Shown here one piece after another: positions 1 to 5,784 of a DNA stretch of 5,989 bases. Under the pieces are notes generated by a model. That model ran no database searches and was not told the DNA's origin. It saw only the letters and a list, made by a program, of their open reading frames with translations. The stretch spans positions 1-5,989 of the forward strand of contig CAJLGN010000102.1 in NCBI GenBank assembly GCA_905206195.1. The letters run 5' to 3'. How positions within the stretch are numbered: the stretch's first letter is position 1; each line of letters begins with the position of its first letter. Made by a program: the position numbers and the translations under genes. This stretch comes from an uncultured Roseburia sp. Lineage in GTDB: Bacteria > Bacillota > Clostridia > Lachnospirales > Lachnospiraceae.

Positions 1-55
1 TTTCGTCGCGTAACATTCCGATGTGCAACTTGTTCGTGGACGAAGGTTTCGGTAG
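1..55 (+). other. non-homologous or frameshifted 5' edge of the rlmD-like gene
   Basis: The methyltransferase frame contains TAA at 11-13 and TAG at 53-55. A different frame (starting at 3) stays open until about 106. Around 38-49 it reads Asp-Glu-Gly-Phe, loosely like the Asp/Glu-Glu-Pro-aromatic stretch that often precedes YRNK in this family. This could be a frameshift near 50-55, but the match is very short. A rearrangement junction or contig-end error fits equally well. Confidence 0.3.
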
Positions 56-76
56 TATAGAAATAAAGTTCACGCG

Positions 77-1036
77 GTGTTTGACATTGCCAAAGGGGGA
101 ACTGTGATCTCCGGCGTCTACAAAGCTGGAACGCACGACGTGGTGAACATCGATTCTTGCCAGATTGAGGATGAGAAGGCGGATGCCATCATTCGGGACG
201 TCAGGGGGCTTATGCGCTCTTTTAAGATCAAGACTTACGACGAGGATACCGGCTATGGTCTGCTCCGCCATGTGCTGGTGCGCCGTGGTTTTCACACCGG
301 TGAAATCATGGTGGTGCTGGTGCTTGGCTCACCCATTCTGCCGTCAAAAAACAATTTTGTGAAGGCGCTTCGGAAGCTGCACCCGGAGATCACCACGGTA
401 GTCATTAATGTCAATGACAGGAGGACGAGCATGGTGCTTGGGGAGTGGGAGACAGTCATTTACGGAAAGGGATATATCGAGGATGTACTCTGCGGGTGTA
501 CGTTTCGCATCTCCCCGAAGTCTTTTTACCAGGTGAATCCGGTGCAGACGGAGATTTTGTACCGCAGGGCAATCCAGTATGCCGGGCTGACCGGGAAGGA
601 GCGGGTTGTCGATGCGTACTGCGGTACTGGAACGATCGGGATTGTCGCGTCTGCGCAGGCAGGGGAAGTCGTCAGTGTGGAGCTCAATAAGGACGCGGTG
701 CGGGATGCCGTCACGAATGCGAAGAGGAATCAGGTGAAAAATGTGCAGTTTTATAACGCCGATGCGGGAGCATTTATGGTGGAGATGGCGGAGTCAGGTG
801 CGGATGTGGATGTGGTATTTATGGATCCGCCAAGAGCCGGAAGTGACGAGGCATTCCTGGCTTCCGTAGTGAGGCTGGCGCCGAAAAAAGTGGTGTATAT
901 TTCCTGCAATCCAGAGACGCTGGCGCGGGATTTGAAATATCTCACGAAGAGGGGGTATCAGGCGGCGGAATGCCAGCCTGTGGATTTATTTCCATGGACG
1001 AAACACTGCGAATGCTGTGTGAGCTTGTCGCGGTAG
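77..1036 (+). CDS. rlmD: 23S rRNA (uracil-C5)-methyltransferase, RlmD/RumA family, N-terminally truncated
   Basis: This is an SAM-dependent enzyme of the RlmD/RumA/TrmA family, which methylates C5 of a uridine in 23S rRNA. Counting from the GTG at 77, the catalytic domain is complete: FYQVNP at residues 150-155, SAM motif I DAYCGTGTIG at 179-188, DPPRAG at 250-255, the nucleophilic cysteine in SCNPET (Cys277) and the general-base glutamate in the C-terminal HCEC (Glu312). The product is 319 residues, against roughly 430-460 for full-length members. The TRAM domain and the 4Fe-4S cysteines are therefore missing. Family-like sequence (YRNKVHA) begins at 56, directly after an in-frame TAG at 53-55, with an in-frame TAA at 11-13. 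The GTG at 77 has no Shine-Dalgarno and falls inside conserved sequence, so it is probably not a true start. The gene is 5' disrupted, frameshifted or misassembled at the window edge. The family call is secure. RlmD versus RlmCD or TrmA-like specificity is inferred. Confidence 0.85.
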   Translation: MFDIAKGGTVISGVYKAGTHDVVNIDSCQIEDEKADAIIRDVRGLMRSFKIKTYDEDTGYGLLRHVLVRRGFHTGEIMVVLVLGSPILPSKNNFVKALRKLHPEITTVVINVNDRRTSMVLGEWETVIYGKGYIEDVLCGCTFRISPKSFYQVNPVQTEILYRRAIQYAGLTGKERVVDAYCGTGTIGIVASAQAGEVVSVELNKDAVRDAVTNAKRNQVKNVQFYNADAGAFMVEMAESGADVDVVFMDPPRAGSDEAFLASVVRLAPKKVVYISCNPETLARDLKYLTKRGYQAAECQPVDLFPWTKHCECCVSLSR

Positions 1037-1103
1037 AATCCAAAGTGTGATAAACAGCGCGAAAGTTTAATACACTTAGTATAAAATATTCGCGGTGGAG
1101 TTT

Positions 1104-1523
1104 ATGGCCAAGAAAGTGATCCCCATTGTGCTGCTGTGTATAGGCATATTCACAGCAGCAGTTTATATGAGAGGCGGAGAAAAGGACTTAAAAACGTTTG
1201 ATATTCATTTGCAAACAGAGCAGGAAATGAAGGACGAGTTAATTATAGCAGTGTTTATCCAAGATATCCGAGCGCGAGTCGAGGCGTACTATGTGCAAAA
1301 AGAGGACAGAACTGTAACGGTATATAACTATGAGACAATGCTATTAGATGTTCAGAAAAAAGAGGGCAGACTGATTGAACTCCAGTTTGGGATTACACCG
1401 CAAGTTGGAGCGCATAATCCGGCCGGATATGATGTGCTTACCTACACGATTGATTCGGATGGAAACGAGCAGTTTGTAGACTACAAGCATATAAAAACTT
1501 ACGAATTCAGGAGGAGGGAATAG
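1104..1523 (+). CDS. DUF3888-like small exported/membrane-anchored protein
   Basis: The 139-residue protein has a short basic start (MAKK) and then a hydrophobic stretch at residues 5-21, read as a signal peptide or N-terminal anchor. There is no clear lipobox, although Cys12 lies within the hydrophobic segment. The remainder resembles DUF3888 proteins of Bacilli and Clostridia: a helix with an Ala-Tyr-Tyr (61-63), a beta segment around YNYETMLLDVQ (74-84), the characteristic GxHNPxGYD-like motif (GAHNPAGYD, 102-110) and a C-terminal strand ending near DYKH (126-129). Its function is unknown; secreted or cell-surface location is inferred. ATG 1104 is preferred because GGTGGAG (1094-1100) sits just upstream, though the spacing of 3 nt is short. 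An in-frame GTG at 1095 would add three residues but has no ribosome binding site. A possible -10 (TATAAA, 1080-1085) lacks a convincing -35. The family assignment is from memory of the motif pattern. Confidence 0.75.
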   Translation: MAKKVIPIVLLCIGIFTAAVYMRGGEKDLKTFDIHLQTEQEMKDELIIAVFIQDIRARVEAYYVQKEDRTVTVYNYETMLLDVQKKEGRLIELQFGITPQVGAHNPAGYDVLTYTIDSDGNEQFVDYKHIKTYEFRRRE

Positions 1524-1538
1524 AAAACGACGGGTAGT

Positions 1539-1805
1539 GTGGCCGGCACAATCAAATTATTTCACAGAGATGCGCAGGATTTCTTTACGAATTGCAGTGT
1601 GCTGACATTGGATTTACATAGTGATTATGAGGCAGCGCACAGTATAGAAGCAATTTTAGGTATGATGATTCTGGCGGATTATCACATGCTTGAATGTAAC
1701 AAAATTGCAACGAAGTCTATACAATCTAAGGTGGAGCGGAGGCCTGTACTGCAGGGATGGGGGTATCCGATAAAAAGTGGTTGGACACGACTGGACATTA
1801 TATAA
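1539..1805 (+). CDS. weak hypothetical ORF, function unknown
   Basis: This 88-residue ORF has a GTG start that lacks a convincing ribosome binding site. It begins 15 nt after the stop of the DUF3888-like gene, so translational coupling is possible. The first ~60 residues have an ordinary composition, including a hydrophobic stretch AILGMMILADYHML at about 38-51. The last ~25 look unstructured. I recognise no family. It could be a decayed gene or non-coding sequence, and it is the only open frame of note in this interval on the plus strand. Confidence 0.25.
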   Translation: MAGTIKLFHRDAQDFFTNCSVLTLDLHSDYEAAHSIEAILGMMILADYHMLECNKIATKSIQSKVERRPVLQGWGYPIKSGWTRLDII

Positions 1806-1864
1806 TTCTTATTTTGTAAGGGAGCGGGAGTGGGATGCCGTGGAACAGAGTGAGCTTAAATATG
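1806..1864. other. intergenic stretch before the hairpin, no clear gene
   Basis: A perfect TATAAT (1801-1806) and an AAGGGAG (1818-1824) lie upstream of an ATG at 1835. That ATG opens a frame of about 55 codons running antisense into the reductase gene. No matching -35 is found at 16-18 bp, and the peptide resembles nothing known, so this is not called as a gene. Confidence 0.3.
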
Positions 1865-1907
1865 GAGGGCATTCCGACAGCTCTTTGGCGGCGGTCGGAA
1901 TGCTCTC
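1865..1907 (-). terminator. strong hairpin just downstream of the reductase gene
   Basis: The arms GAGGGCATTCCGAC (1865-1878) and GTCGGAATGCTCTC (1894-1907) pair over 14 positions with one G-U wobble, leaving a 15-nt loop. It starts 25 nt past the stop of the minus-strand reductase, where a terminator or 3' stabilising hairpin is expected. No T run follows on either strand, so it is not a canonical intrinsic terminator. Confidence 0.55.
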
Positions 1908-1932
1908 TGCAAGATATGCCTGCCCTCTGCCG

Positions 1933-3624
1933 TCAGATATCCATCCCGCAGGGGAGCGCCCTCTCCGCGACCATGCGGTCTTTTGTGACTGCCTCATAGA
2001 GGCGGTAGCCGCCGGAGAGATTGTAGCAGTCAAATCCGTTCTGGCTTAAGAGACGGCATGCGATATAGCTGCGCAGACCGCTCTGGCAGACCACATATAC
2101 AGGCTTTTCTGCTGCTAACTCGCCGATCCGATCCCGCAGCTCGTCCACGGGGATGTTCACGAAGCCATCCATGTGACCGGAGGCATATTCCGCAGGGGTG
2201 CGGGTGTCCAGAAGGGTTACGCTGCCACTGCGGGGCAGGGAGTCGGCTTCGTGCCAATGGAACTGCTTTAAGGTTCCTTCTGCGATATTCTCGATCATAA
2301 AGCCGGCCATATTGACCGGGTCTTTGGCGGAGGAGTAGGGCGGCGCGTAGGCGAGATCGAGATCCTTTAACTGCAGCGCGGTCAGTCCGGCGAGCATGGC
2401 GGTGGCCAGCACATCGATCCGCTTATCGACGCCGTCGAAGCCGATGATCTGAGCGCCAAGAAGCCGATAGGTTTCTTTTTCAAAAAGCACTTTTATCGTC
2501 ATAAGTTTGCCGCCGGGGTAATAGGAGGCGTGGCTTGCGGGGGAGAGGAATACTTTGTCGCAGTTGATGCCGGCATCCCTTGCGCCCTGCTCGTTGATTC
2601 CCGTTGTCGCGACGGTCATATCGAACACTTTGATGACCGAGGATCCCTGAGCGCCTCGATATACGCTGTCGCCGCCGCAGATATTGTCCGCGGCGATGCG
2701 CCCCTGTTTGTTCGCCGGGCCTGCGAGGGAGATCAGAGTTTTTTCCCCGGTGACAGAGTGCCTCACTTCGACCGCGTCGCCGACGGCGTAAATGTCGGGA
2801 GCGGAAGTTTCCATGCGCTCGTTCACTGCGATACTGCCGCGGACGCCGCGCTTTAGGCCAGCGGACTCGGCGAGGTGCGTATCGGGCGAGACGCCGATCG
2901 CGAGAACCACCATGTCTGCGTTGAGCGGCTGAGTGTCCTTCAGCAGAACTTTCACGGCATTCTCGCTCTTTTCAAAGCCCTCAACGGAATGGCTGAGCAT
3001 GAGATTGACGCCCTTCTCGCGCATCTTTGCGTGGACGAAAGAGGCCATATCGTAGTCAAGCTGGCCCAAGAGCTGATCTAAAAGCTGCACGATCGTCACT
3101 TCCATGCCGAGCCCCCGCAGGTTTTCTGCCATCTCAAGACCGATGAAGCCGCCTCCGACTATGACTGCGGATGCAGGATTTTGCTGTTCCCTAAATGTAT
3201 GGATGCGCAGAGTGTCCTCCACGGTGCGCAGCACAAATAGTTTCTCGTTATCCATCCCAGGAAACTTTGGAAGTGCTGGCTTTGCACCGGGGGAGAGAAG
3301 GAGCTTATCGTAGTACTCCTCAAAGACTTCGCCTGTGTCCAGCTTGCGCACCGTGACAGTCTTGCGCGCGGGATCGATGGCGGTCACTTCGTGGCGCACC
3401 CGCATATCGATGCGGAAGCGCCGCCAAAAGCTTTCCGGTGTCTGAAGAGTCAGTTCCTGCGAATCTGTAATTACATCTCCTATGTAATAAGGAAGACCAC
3501 AATTTGCGTAAGAAATAAAACCAGAACGCTCAAAGACAATGACCTCTGCACGTTCATCCAATCTGCGAATGCGGGCCGCCGCTGTGGCGCCTCCGGCAAC
3601 GCCTCCAATAATAACTACTTTCAT
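1933..3624 (-). CDS. CoA-disulfide / NAD(P)H persulfide reductase fused to rhodanese (CoADR-RHD)
   Basis: This 563-residue FAD-dependent pyridine nucleotide-disulfide oxidoreductase has a C-terminal rhodanese domain. The N-terminal FAD Rossmann motif is VVIIGGVAGG (3-12). The redox cysteine is Cys42 in SYANCGLPYY, the single-cysteine arrangement of CoA-disulfide reductases and NADH oxidases. The NAD(P)H-binding motif is VIVGGGFIGLE (155-164) and the second FAD motif is DIYAVGDA (277-284). The tyrosine-bearing segments SYYPGG (367-372) and YAPPYSSAKDP (426-436) are typical of the dimer-interface region. The rhodanese domain spans about 466-545, with the persulfide-carrying Cys513 in the loop CQSGLRS. 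Characterised relatives (Bacillus anthracis CoADR-RHD, Shewanella Npsr) reduce CoA disulfide or CoA/glutathione persulfides and polysulfide in the cytoplasm. Here that role is inferred. Length matches the two-domain form, and no TusA or DsrE extension is present. The start has only a weak GAGA site 5 nt upstream, with a better AAAGG about 12 nt away. It is divergent from corA. Confidence 0.92.
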   Translation of the reverse strand: MKVVIIGGVAGGATAAARIRRLDERAEVIVFERSGFISYANCGLPYYIGDVITDSQELTLQTPESFWRRFRIDMRVRHEVTAIDPARKTVTVRKLDTGEVFEEYYDKLLLSPGAKPALPKFPGMDNEKLFVLRTVEDTLRIHTFREQQNPASAVIVGGGFIGLEMAENLRGLGMEVTIVQLLDQLLGQLDYDMASFVHAKMREKGVNLMLSHSVEGFEKSENAVKVLLKDTQPLNADMVVLAIGVSPDTHLAESAGLKRGVRGSIAVNERMETSAPDIYAVGDAVEVRHSVTGEKTLISLAGPANKQGRIAADNICGGDSVYRGAQGSSVIKVFDMTVATTGINEQGARDAGINCDKVFLSPASHASYYPGGKLMTIKVLFEKETYRLLGAQIIGFDGVDKRIDVLATAMLAGLTALQLKDLDLAYAPPYSSAKDPVNMAGFMIENIAEGTLKQFHWHEADSLPRSGSVTLLDTRTPAEYASGHMDGFVNIPVDELRDRIGELAAEKPVYVVCQSGLRSYIACRLLSQNGFDCYNLSGGYRLYEAVTKDRMVAERALPCGMDI

Positions 3625-3674
3625 TTTATCTCGCTACCTTTCCGTTGTAATTGTTCATTCCACTCAGGTGTGTC

Positions 3675-3687
3675 ACTGTAGCACAGT
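3675..3687. promoter_or_regulatory. candidate operator dyad ACTGT-N3-ACAGT
   Basis: A perfect 5-bp dyad with a 3-bp centre lies 51-63 bp upstream of the reductase start codon. It overlaps the only candidate minus-strand -10 (TACAGT). A repressor site for the reductase is possible, but the sequence does not match Rex, CRP/FNR or BlaI/CopY consensus sites as I recall them. Confidence 0.25.
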
Positions 3688-3701
3688 CCAGGTGTTTTAA
3701 A

Positions 3702-3938
3702 ATGAGCGACGCTTTCTTGCACCCTGAGGAAGCAGATAAAAAGCGCCGTGGTAATGATATCATAGCTCAGTTTTATGCTTTTATCTGTGATAAAATCACC
3801 GTTTCGGGGGAGGGGATGACAGTGGCTGATCTGATAGAAGATAAATGGCAGAATGAAGAGGAGCAAGGAGATACTTGGCGAAAGTGCGTCGTCCCATTTC
3901 TTAAAATTTGCTGTATTTTTCAAAAAATGGCGGCATAG
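3702..3938 (+). CDS. weak hypothetical small ORF, function unknown
   Basis: The ATG at 3702 has AGGTG (3690-3694) 7 nt upstream, an acceptable ribosome binding site. It would encode 78 residues: an acidic and basic N-terminal two-thirds (including KKRR, and DLIEDKW around residue 45) and a short Cys-containing hydrophobic end (VVPFLKICCIF). No family is recognised. It overlaps a dense set of inverted repeats, which argues that the DNA may be regulatory rather than coding. It ends 57 nt before the corA start. It could equally be a decayed gene or chance ORF. Confidence 0.25.
   Translation: MSDAFLHPEEADKKRRGNDIIAQFYAFICDKITVSGEGMTVADLIEDKWQNEEEQGDTWRKCVVPFLKICCIFQKMAA
3733..3787. repeat. long-looped inverted repeat with inner palindrome
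   Basis: The arms CAGATAAAAAGC (3733-3744) and GCTTTTATCTG (3777-3787) pair over 11 bp with one extra A bulged. The 32-nt loop contains the perfect palindrome ATGATATCAT (3754-3763), almost centred in it. A further GTGAT-AAA-ATCAC hairpin begins on the last base of the right arm (3787-3799). Confidence 0.5.
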
Positions 3939-3995
3939 GGATAAAGAAAACAGCAATAATAAAAATATAGAAGAGAAAGTGGGGAAAAATACAAG

Positions 3996-4919
3996 GTGGA
4001 TGGAAGGTATGTATTTGATCTGGAAGAAGGGAAACTTTGTGCGGAGGGAATGGATTTGGCGGGGCGGGCGTGTGAGATCATTCTCCTTTCTATGGAGGAG
4101 CTTAAGAATCTGGAGGGGGACTATCCGCACAAGCGCAATCTCTACCGCAGTATGTCACCGGTACAATACTGCAAGATAGAGACATTTGGAGAGTGTACGC
4201 AGGGCACAATGAAGATTCCGCACGCCAAGAAAGGGAAAATCGGGGTGCAGACTTTCGGTTTTTATCTCAGGGATGATGTACTGCTTCTGGTGGAGGATGG
4301 GGAGCTCATTCATACACTCCTGGGAAAGCTGGAGGAAAACGTATATGGCTCCTGCACATCGCACCAGCTTTTGCTCCTGCTGTTTGAACTGCTGATCGAG
4401 GAGGATGTCATTGGCCTTCAGCAGCAGGAGCAGAAGCTCTCCGAGATGGAGGCGGGGTTGTTAAAAAAGATGCCCGATCATTTTTATCAGACAATGATAC
4501 GCTACCGAAGTCAGATCTCGGCATACCACGCCTATTACGAGCAGCTTGTCAACATCGGGGATCAGATGCAGGGCGATTTTGGGCAGAAACTTACCAGGGG
4601 GGAACGGCAGGGGTGGCAGCTGTACGCGAACCGGGCGGAGAGGCTTCACAATCATGTGGAGCTGCTGCGGGAATATCTGGTTCAGATAAGGGAGCTCTAC
4701 CAGTCGCGGATCGACGAGCAGCAAAACAAGGTCATGAGCATCCTCACGGTGGTGACGACAATATTTTTGCCGCTGACACTGATCGCGGGCTGGTATGGTA
4801 TGAACTTTCCCAACATGCCGGAGTTTGGCTGGAAGTATGCTTACCCTGCAGTGATGCTGGTGAGCGTTGGAATCACGGTACTTGAGATTTTATTTTTTCG
4901 GAAAAAGAAGATGTTGTAG
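3996..4919 (+). CDS. corA: CorA-family divalent cation (Mg2+/Co2+) transporter
   Basis: This 307-residue inner-membrane channel belongs to the CorA family, which forms pentamers that admit Mg2+ (also Co2+ or Ni2+) under membrane potential. The N-terminal ~120 residues are a divergent cytoplasmic domain. A long, mostly helical, Gln/Glu-rich section (about 125-245) corresponds to the stalk. TM1 is at 248-266 and leads into the signature YGMNF (GMN at 268-270). The periplasmic-side loop carries MPE (274-276), and TM2 at 281-301 ends in a basic tail (RKKKML). QNKVMSILTVVTTIFLPLTL is the usual CorA lead into the pore. GTG 3996 is the only start in the open frame that gives a full-length protein, since a stop lies at 3960-3962. 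Its purine-rich GGGG (3981-3984) is somewhat far upstream (11 nt). An in-frame ATG at 4050 has GGAGGG too close. Exact ion specificity cannot be read from the sequence. Confidence 0.93.
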   Translation: MDGRYVFDLEEGKLCAEGMDLAGRACEIILLSMEELKNLEGDYPHKRNLYRSMSPVQYCKIETFGECTQGTMKIPHAKKGKIGVQTFGFYLRDDVLLLVEDGELIHTLLGKLEENVYGSCTSHQLLLLLFELLIEEDVIGLQQQEQKLSEMEAGLLKKMPDHFYQTMIRYRSQISAYHAYYEQLVNIGDQMQGDFGQKLTRGERQGWQLYANRAERLHNHVELLREYLVQIRELYQSRIDEQQNKVMSILTVVTTIFLPLTLIAGWYGMNFPNMPEFGWKYAYPAVMLVSVGITVLEILFFRKKKML

Positions 4920-4948
4920 ACGACAAAGCGACCGCATGGTAGTATAAT
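4920..4948 (+). promoter_or_regulatory. probable sigma-A promoter for the 76-residue protein gene
   Basis: A perfect -10 TATAAT (4943-4948) is preceded by ACGACA (4920-4925), which matches the -35 consensus at 4 of 6 bases with a 17-bp spacer. The -35 abuts the corA stop codon (4917-4919), and the start codon follows 36 bp after the -10. This suggests the small gene is transcribed independently of corA. Confidence 0.6.
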
Positions 4949-4983
4949 GAAGAAATACTACGGAAGAAAAGGAGAACCAAGTT

Positions 4984-5214
4984 ATGATAAATCCGGCATC
5001 CATTATGAAAATTATGAACGCCAAAAATAAATTTAGTGCAAATCACCCGAAATTCGTTGCGTTTTTAAGCGCGGTTTTTTCTGCGGGGTTCACGGAGGGA
5101 ACTATCGTTGAGATCACGGTGACCAAACCGGGGGAGGAGCCGGTTACGACGAATCTGCGGGTGCAGCAGTCCGATCTTGATCTGGCGAACGAGCTGAGAG
5201 ACATCGCCGGCTGA
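4984..5214 (+). CDS. conserved-looking 76-residue protein of unknown function
   Basis: The start is well supported: GGAG at 4971-4974 lies 9 nt before the ATG, and a promoter lies upstream. The sequence has two parts. The N-terminal helix-like half is basic and hydrophobic (MINPASIMKIMNAKNKF, then NHPKFVAFLSAVF, about 20-32). The C-terminal half is strand-like (GTIVEITVTKPG, 39-50; TTNLRVQQSDLDL, 55-67). This fits a small cytoplasmic alpha/beta protein. It has no signal peptide, membrane segment, cysteine or catalytic motif. It resembles uncharacterised short proteins I associate with Lachnospiraceae, but I cannot name a family. It sits alone between its own promoter and terminator. Confidence 0.8.
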   Translation: MINPASIMKIMNAKNKFSANHPKFVAFLSAVFSAGFTEGTIVEITVTKPGEEPVTTNLRVQQSDLDLANELRDIAG

Positions 5215-5248
5215 GTGGTGTTGACGCGCGTCTGTAAAAGCGTGCAGG

Positions 5249-5274
5249 GAAGACGATTGTGTCTTCATTTTTAT
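5249..5274 (+). terminator. intrinsic terminator after the 76-residue gene
   Basis: GAAGACG (5249-5255) pairs with TGTCTTC (5260-5266), 7 bp including one G-U, around the tetraloop ATTG. It is followed by ATTTTTAT. It lies 35 nt after the stop codon at 5212-5214, as expected for a short factor-independent terminator. Confidence 0.7.
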
Positions 5275-5331
5275 CTCATGGAAGGAACTCCAGCGCCCTC
5301 TGTGGCATAACATAAGATTGAAGTTATCTAT

Positions 5332-5784
5332 ATGGAGTATAGAGTGGACTATAATCAGGATCAATTTTTCCGCACACAATTTGATGTGCCAAAGATGCCC
5401 TTTTATATGAGCTATCCGATGCAGAACCTGTATCTGACAGAGATGGAATACGAAAAAGACATGGAGCGCATGAAAGAGCTGTATCCAAGAGATGTAAAGA
5501 AAGTTTTGGAGTATGTAGAAGATGAATGTGACAAGATGGAGTACGAGGGCAGCCTCATGTTTGACGAGTACCCGGATCGTCTGATGCTTGAGATGGTGGT
5601 GGATCGGATCTACGACAGAGCCGCCGGAGATGAGATGGATATGGAGGCAGAGCAGTACCGAGACAGAGGGCGTGACCGAGACAGAGGACGCGACAATCGT
5701 TTGCGAAATCTGATCGGTGTTCTTTTAAATAATGAGATGTTCCGCAGGCGGTGCCGCCACCGCAGATGCCGCCGTTGGTGGTAA
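5332..5784 (+). CDS. 150-residue protein of unknown function with Arg-Asp repeat and Cys/Arg/Trp tail
   Basis: Three parts can be seen. A Tyr/Phe/Met-rich N-terminus (1-34) includes PKMPFYMSYPMQNLYL. A conserved-looking acidic helical core (36-100) includes MEYEKDMERMKELYP, VEDECDKMEYEGSLMFDEYPDRLML and RIYDR. A charged linker (RDRGRDRDRGRDN, 110-122) leads to a short hydrophobic helix and a strongly basic tail RRRCRHRRCRRWW (138-150). The core and tail resemble an uncharacterised Lachnospiraceae protein family that I remember only as hypothetical. The basic Cys tail recalls some spore-coat proteins, but that is a guess. ATG 5332 has no good ribosome binding site. The in-frame GTG at 5344 has GGAG (5334-5337) 6 nt upstream and would start at residue 5, so the true start is uncertain. 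No signal peptide is seen. Confidence 0.82.
   Translation: MEYRVDYNQDQFFRTQFDVPKMPFYMSYPMQNLYLTEMEYEKDMERMKELYPRDVKKVLEYVEDECDKMEYEGSLMFDEYPDRLMLEMVVDRIYDRAAGDEMDMEAEQYRDRGRDRDRGRDNRLRNLIGVLLNNEMFRRRCRHRRCRRWW
5657..5692 (+). repeat. two tandem 18-bp units inside the 150-residue protein gene
   Basis: Units 5657-5674 and 5675-5692 differ at only two bases (G/A and T/C). They start on the second base of a codon and, in frame, give the repeat DRGRDRDRGRD. The near-identity suggests a recent tandem duplication and possible length variation between strains. Confidence 0.75.

Larger units (their letters stand above)
3625..3995. promoter_or_regulatory. AT-rich divergent intergenic region with clustered dyads
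   Basis: This 371-bp interval lies between the 5' ends of the reductase gene (leftward) and corA (rightward), so promoters for both should be here. It is visibly richer in A and T than its flanks. It holds several inverted repeats between 3675 and 3799, listed separately, and one weak ORF at 3702-3938. No -35/-10 pair is convincing enough to assign. A 169-codon frame is open on the minus strand across 3621-4130, but it overlaps the start of corA and has a low-complexity hydrophobic composition, so it is taken as a shadow. Confidence 0.5.

Noticed and set aside
1058..1094. CGCGAA/TTCGCG inverted repeat and possible promoter before the DUF3888-like gene
   Set aside because: The arms are only 6 bp with a 25-nt gap, and the TATAAA at 1080-1085 has no matching -35, so chance is a sufficient explanation.
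2530..2856. 108-codon plus-strand ORF and other plus-strand frames inside the reductase gene
   Set aside because: They are antisense frames of a well-supported high-GC coding gene with no independent start signals or recognisable motifs.
3621..4130. 169-codon minus-strand ORF across the divergent region
   Set aside because: It overlaps the certain corA start and the reductase start, has low-complexity Leu/Phe-rich composition, no good ribosome binding site and no recognisable family.
5657..5692. Possible CRISPR or larger tandem repeat array
   Set aside because: There are only two adjoining 18-bp units without spacers, and they lie inside a coding frame.
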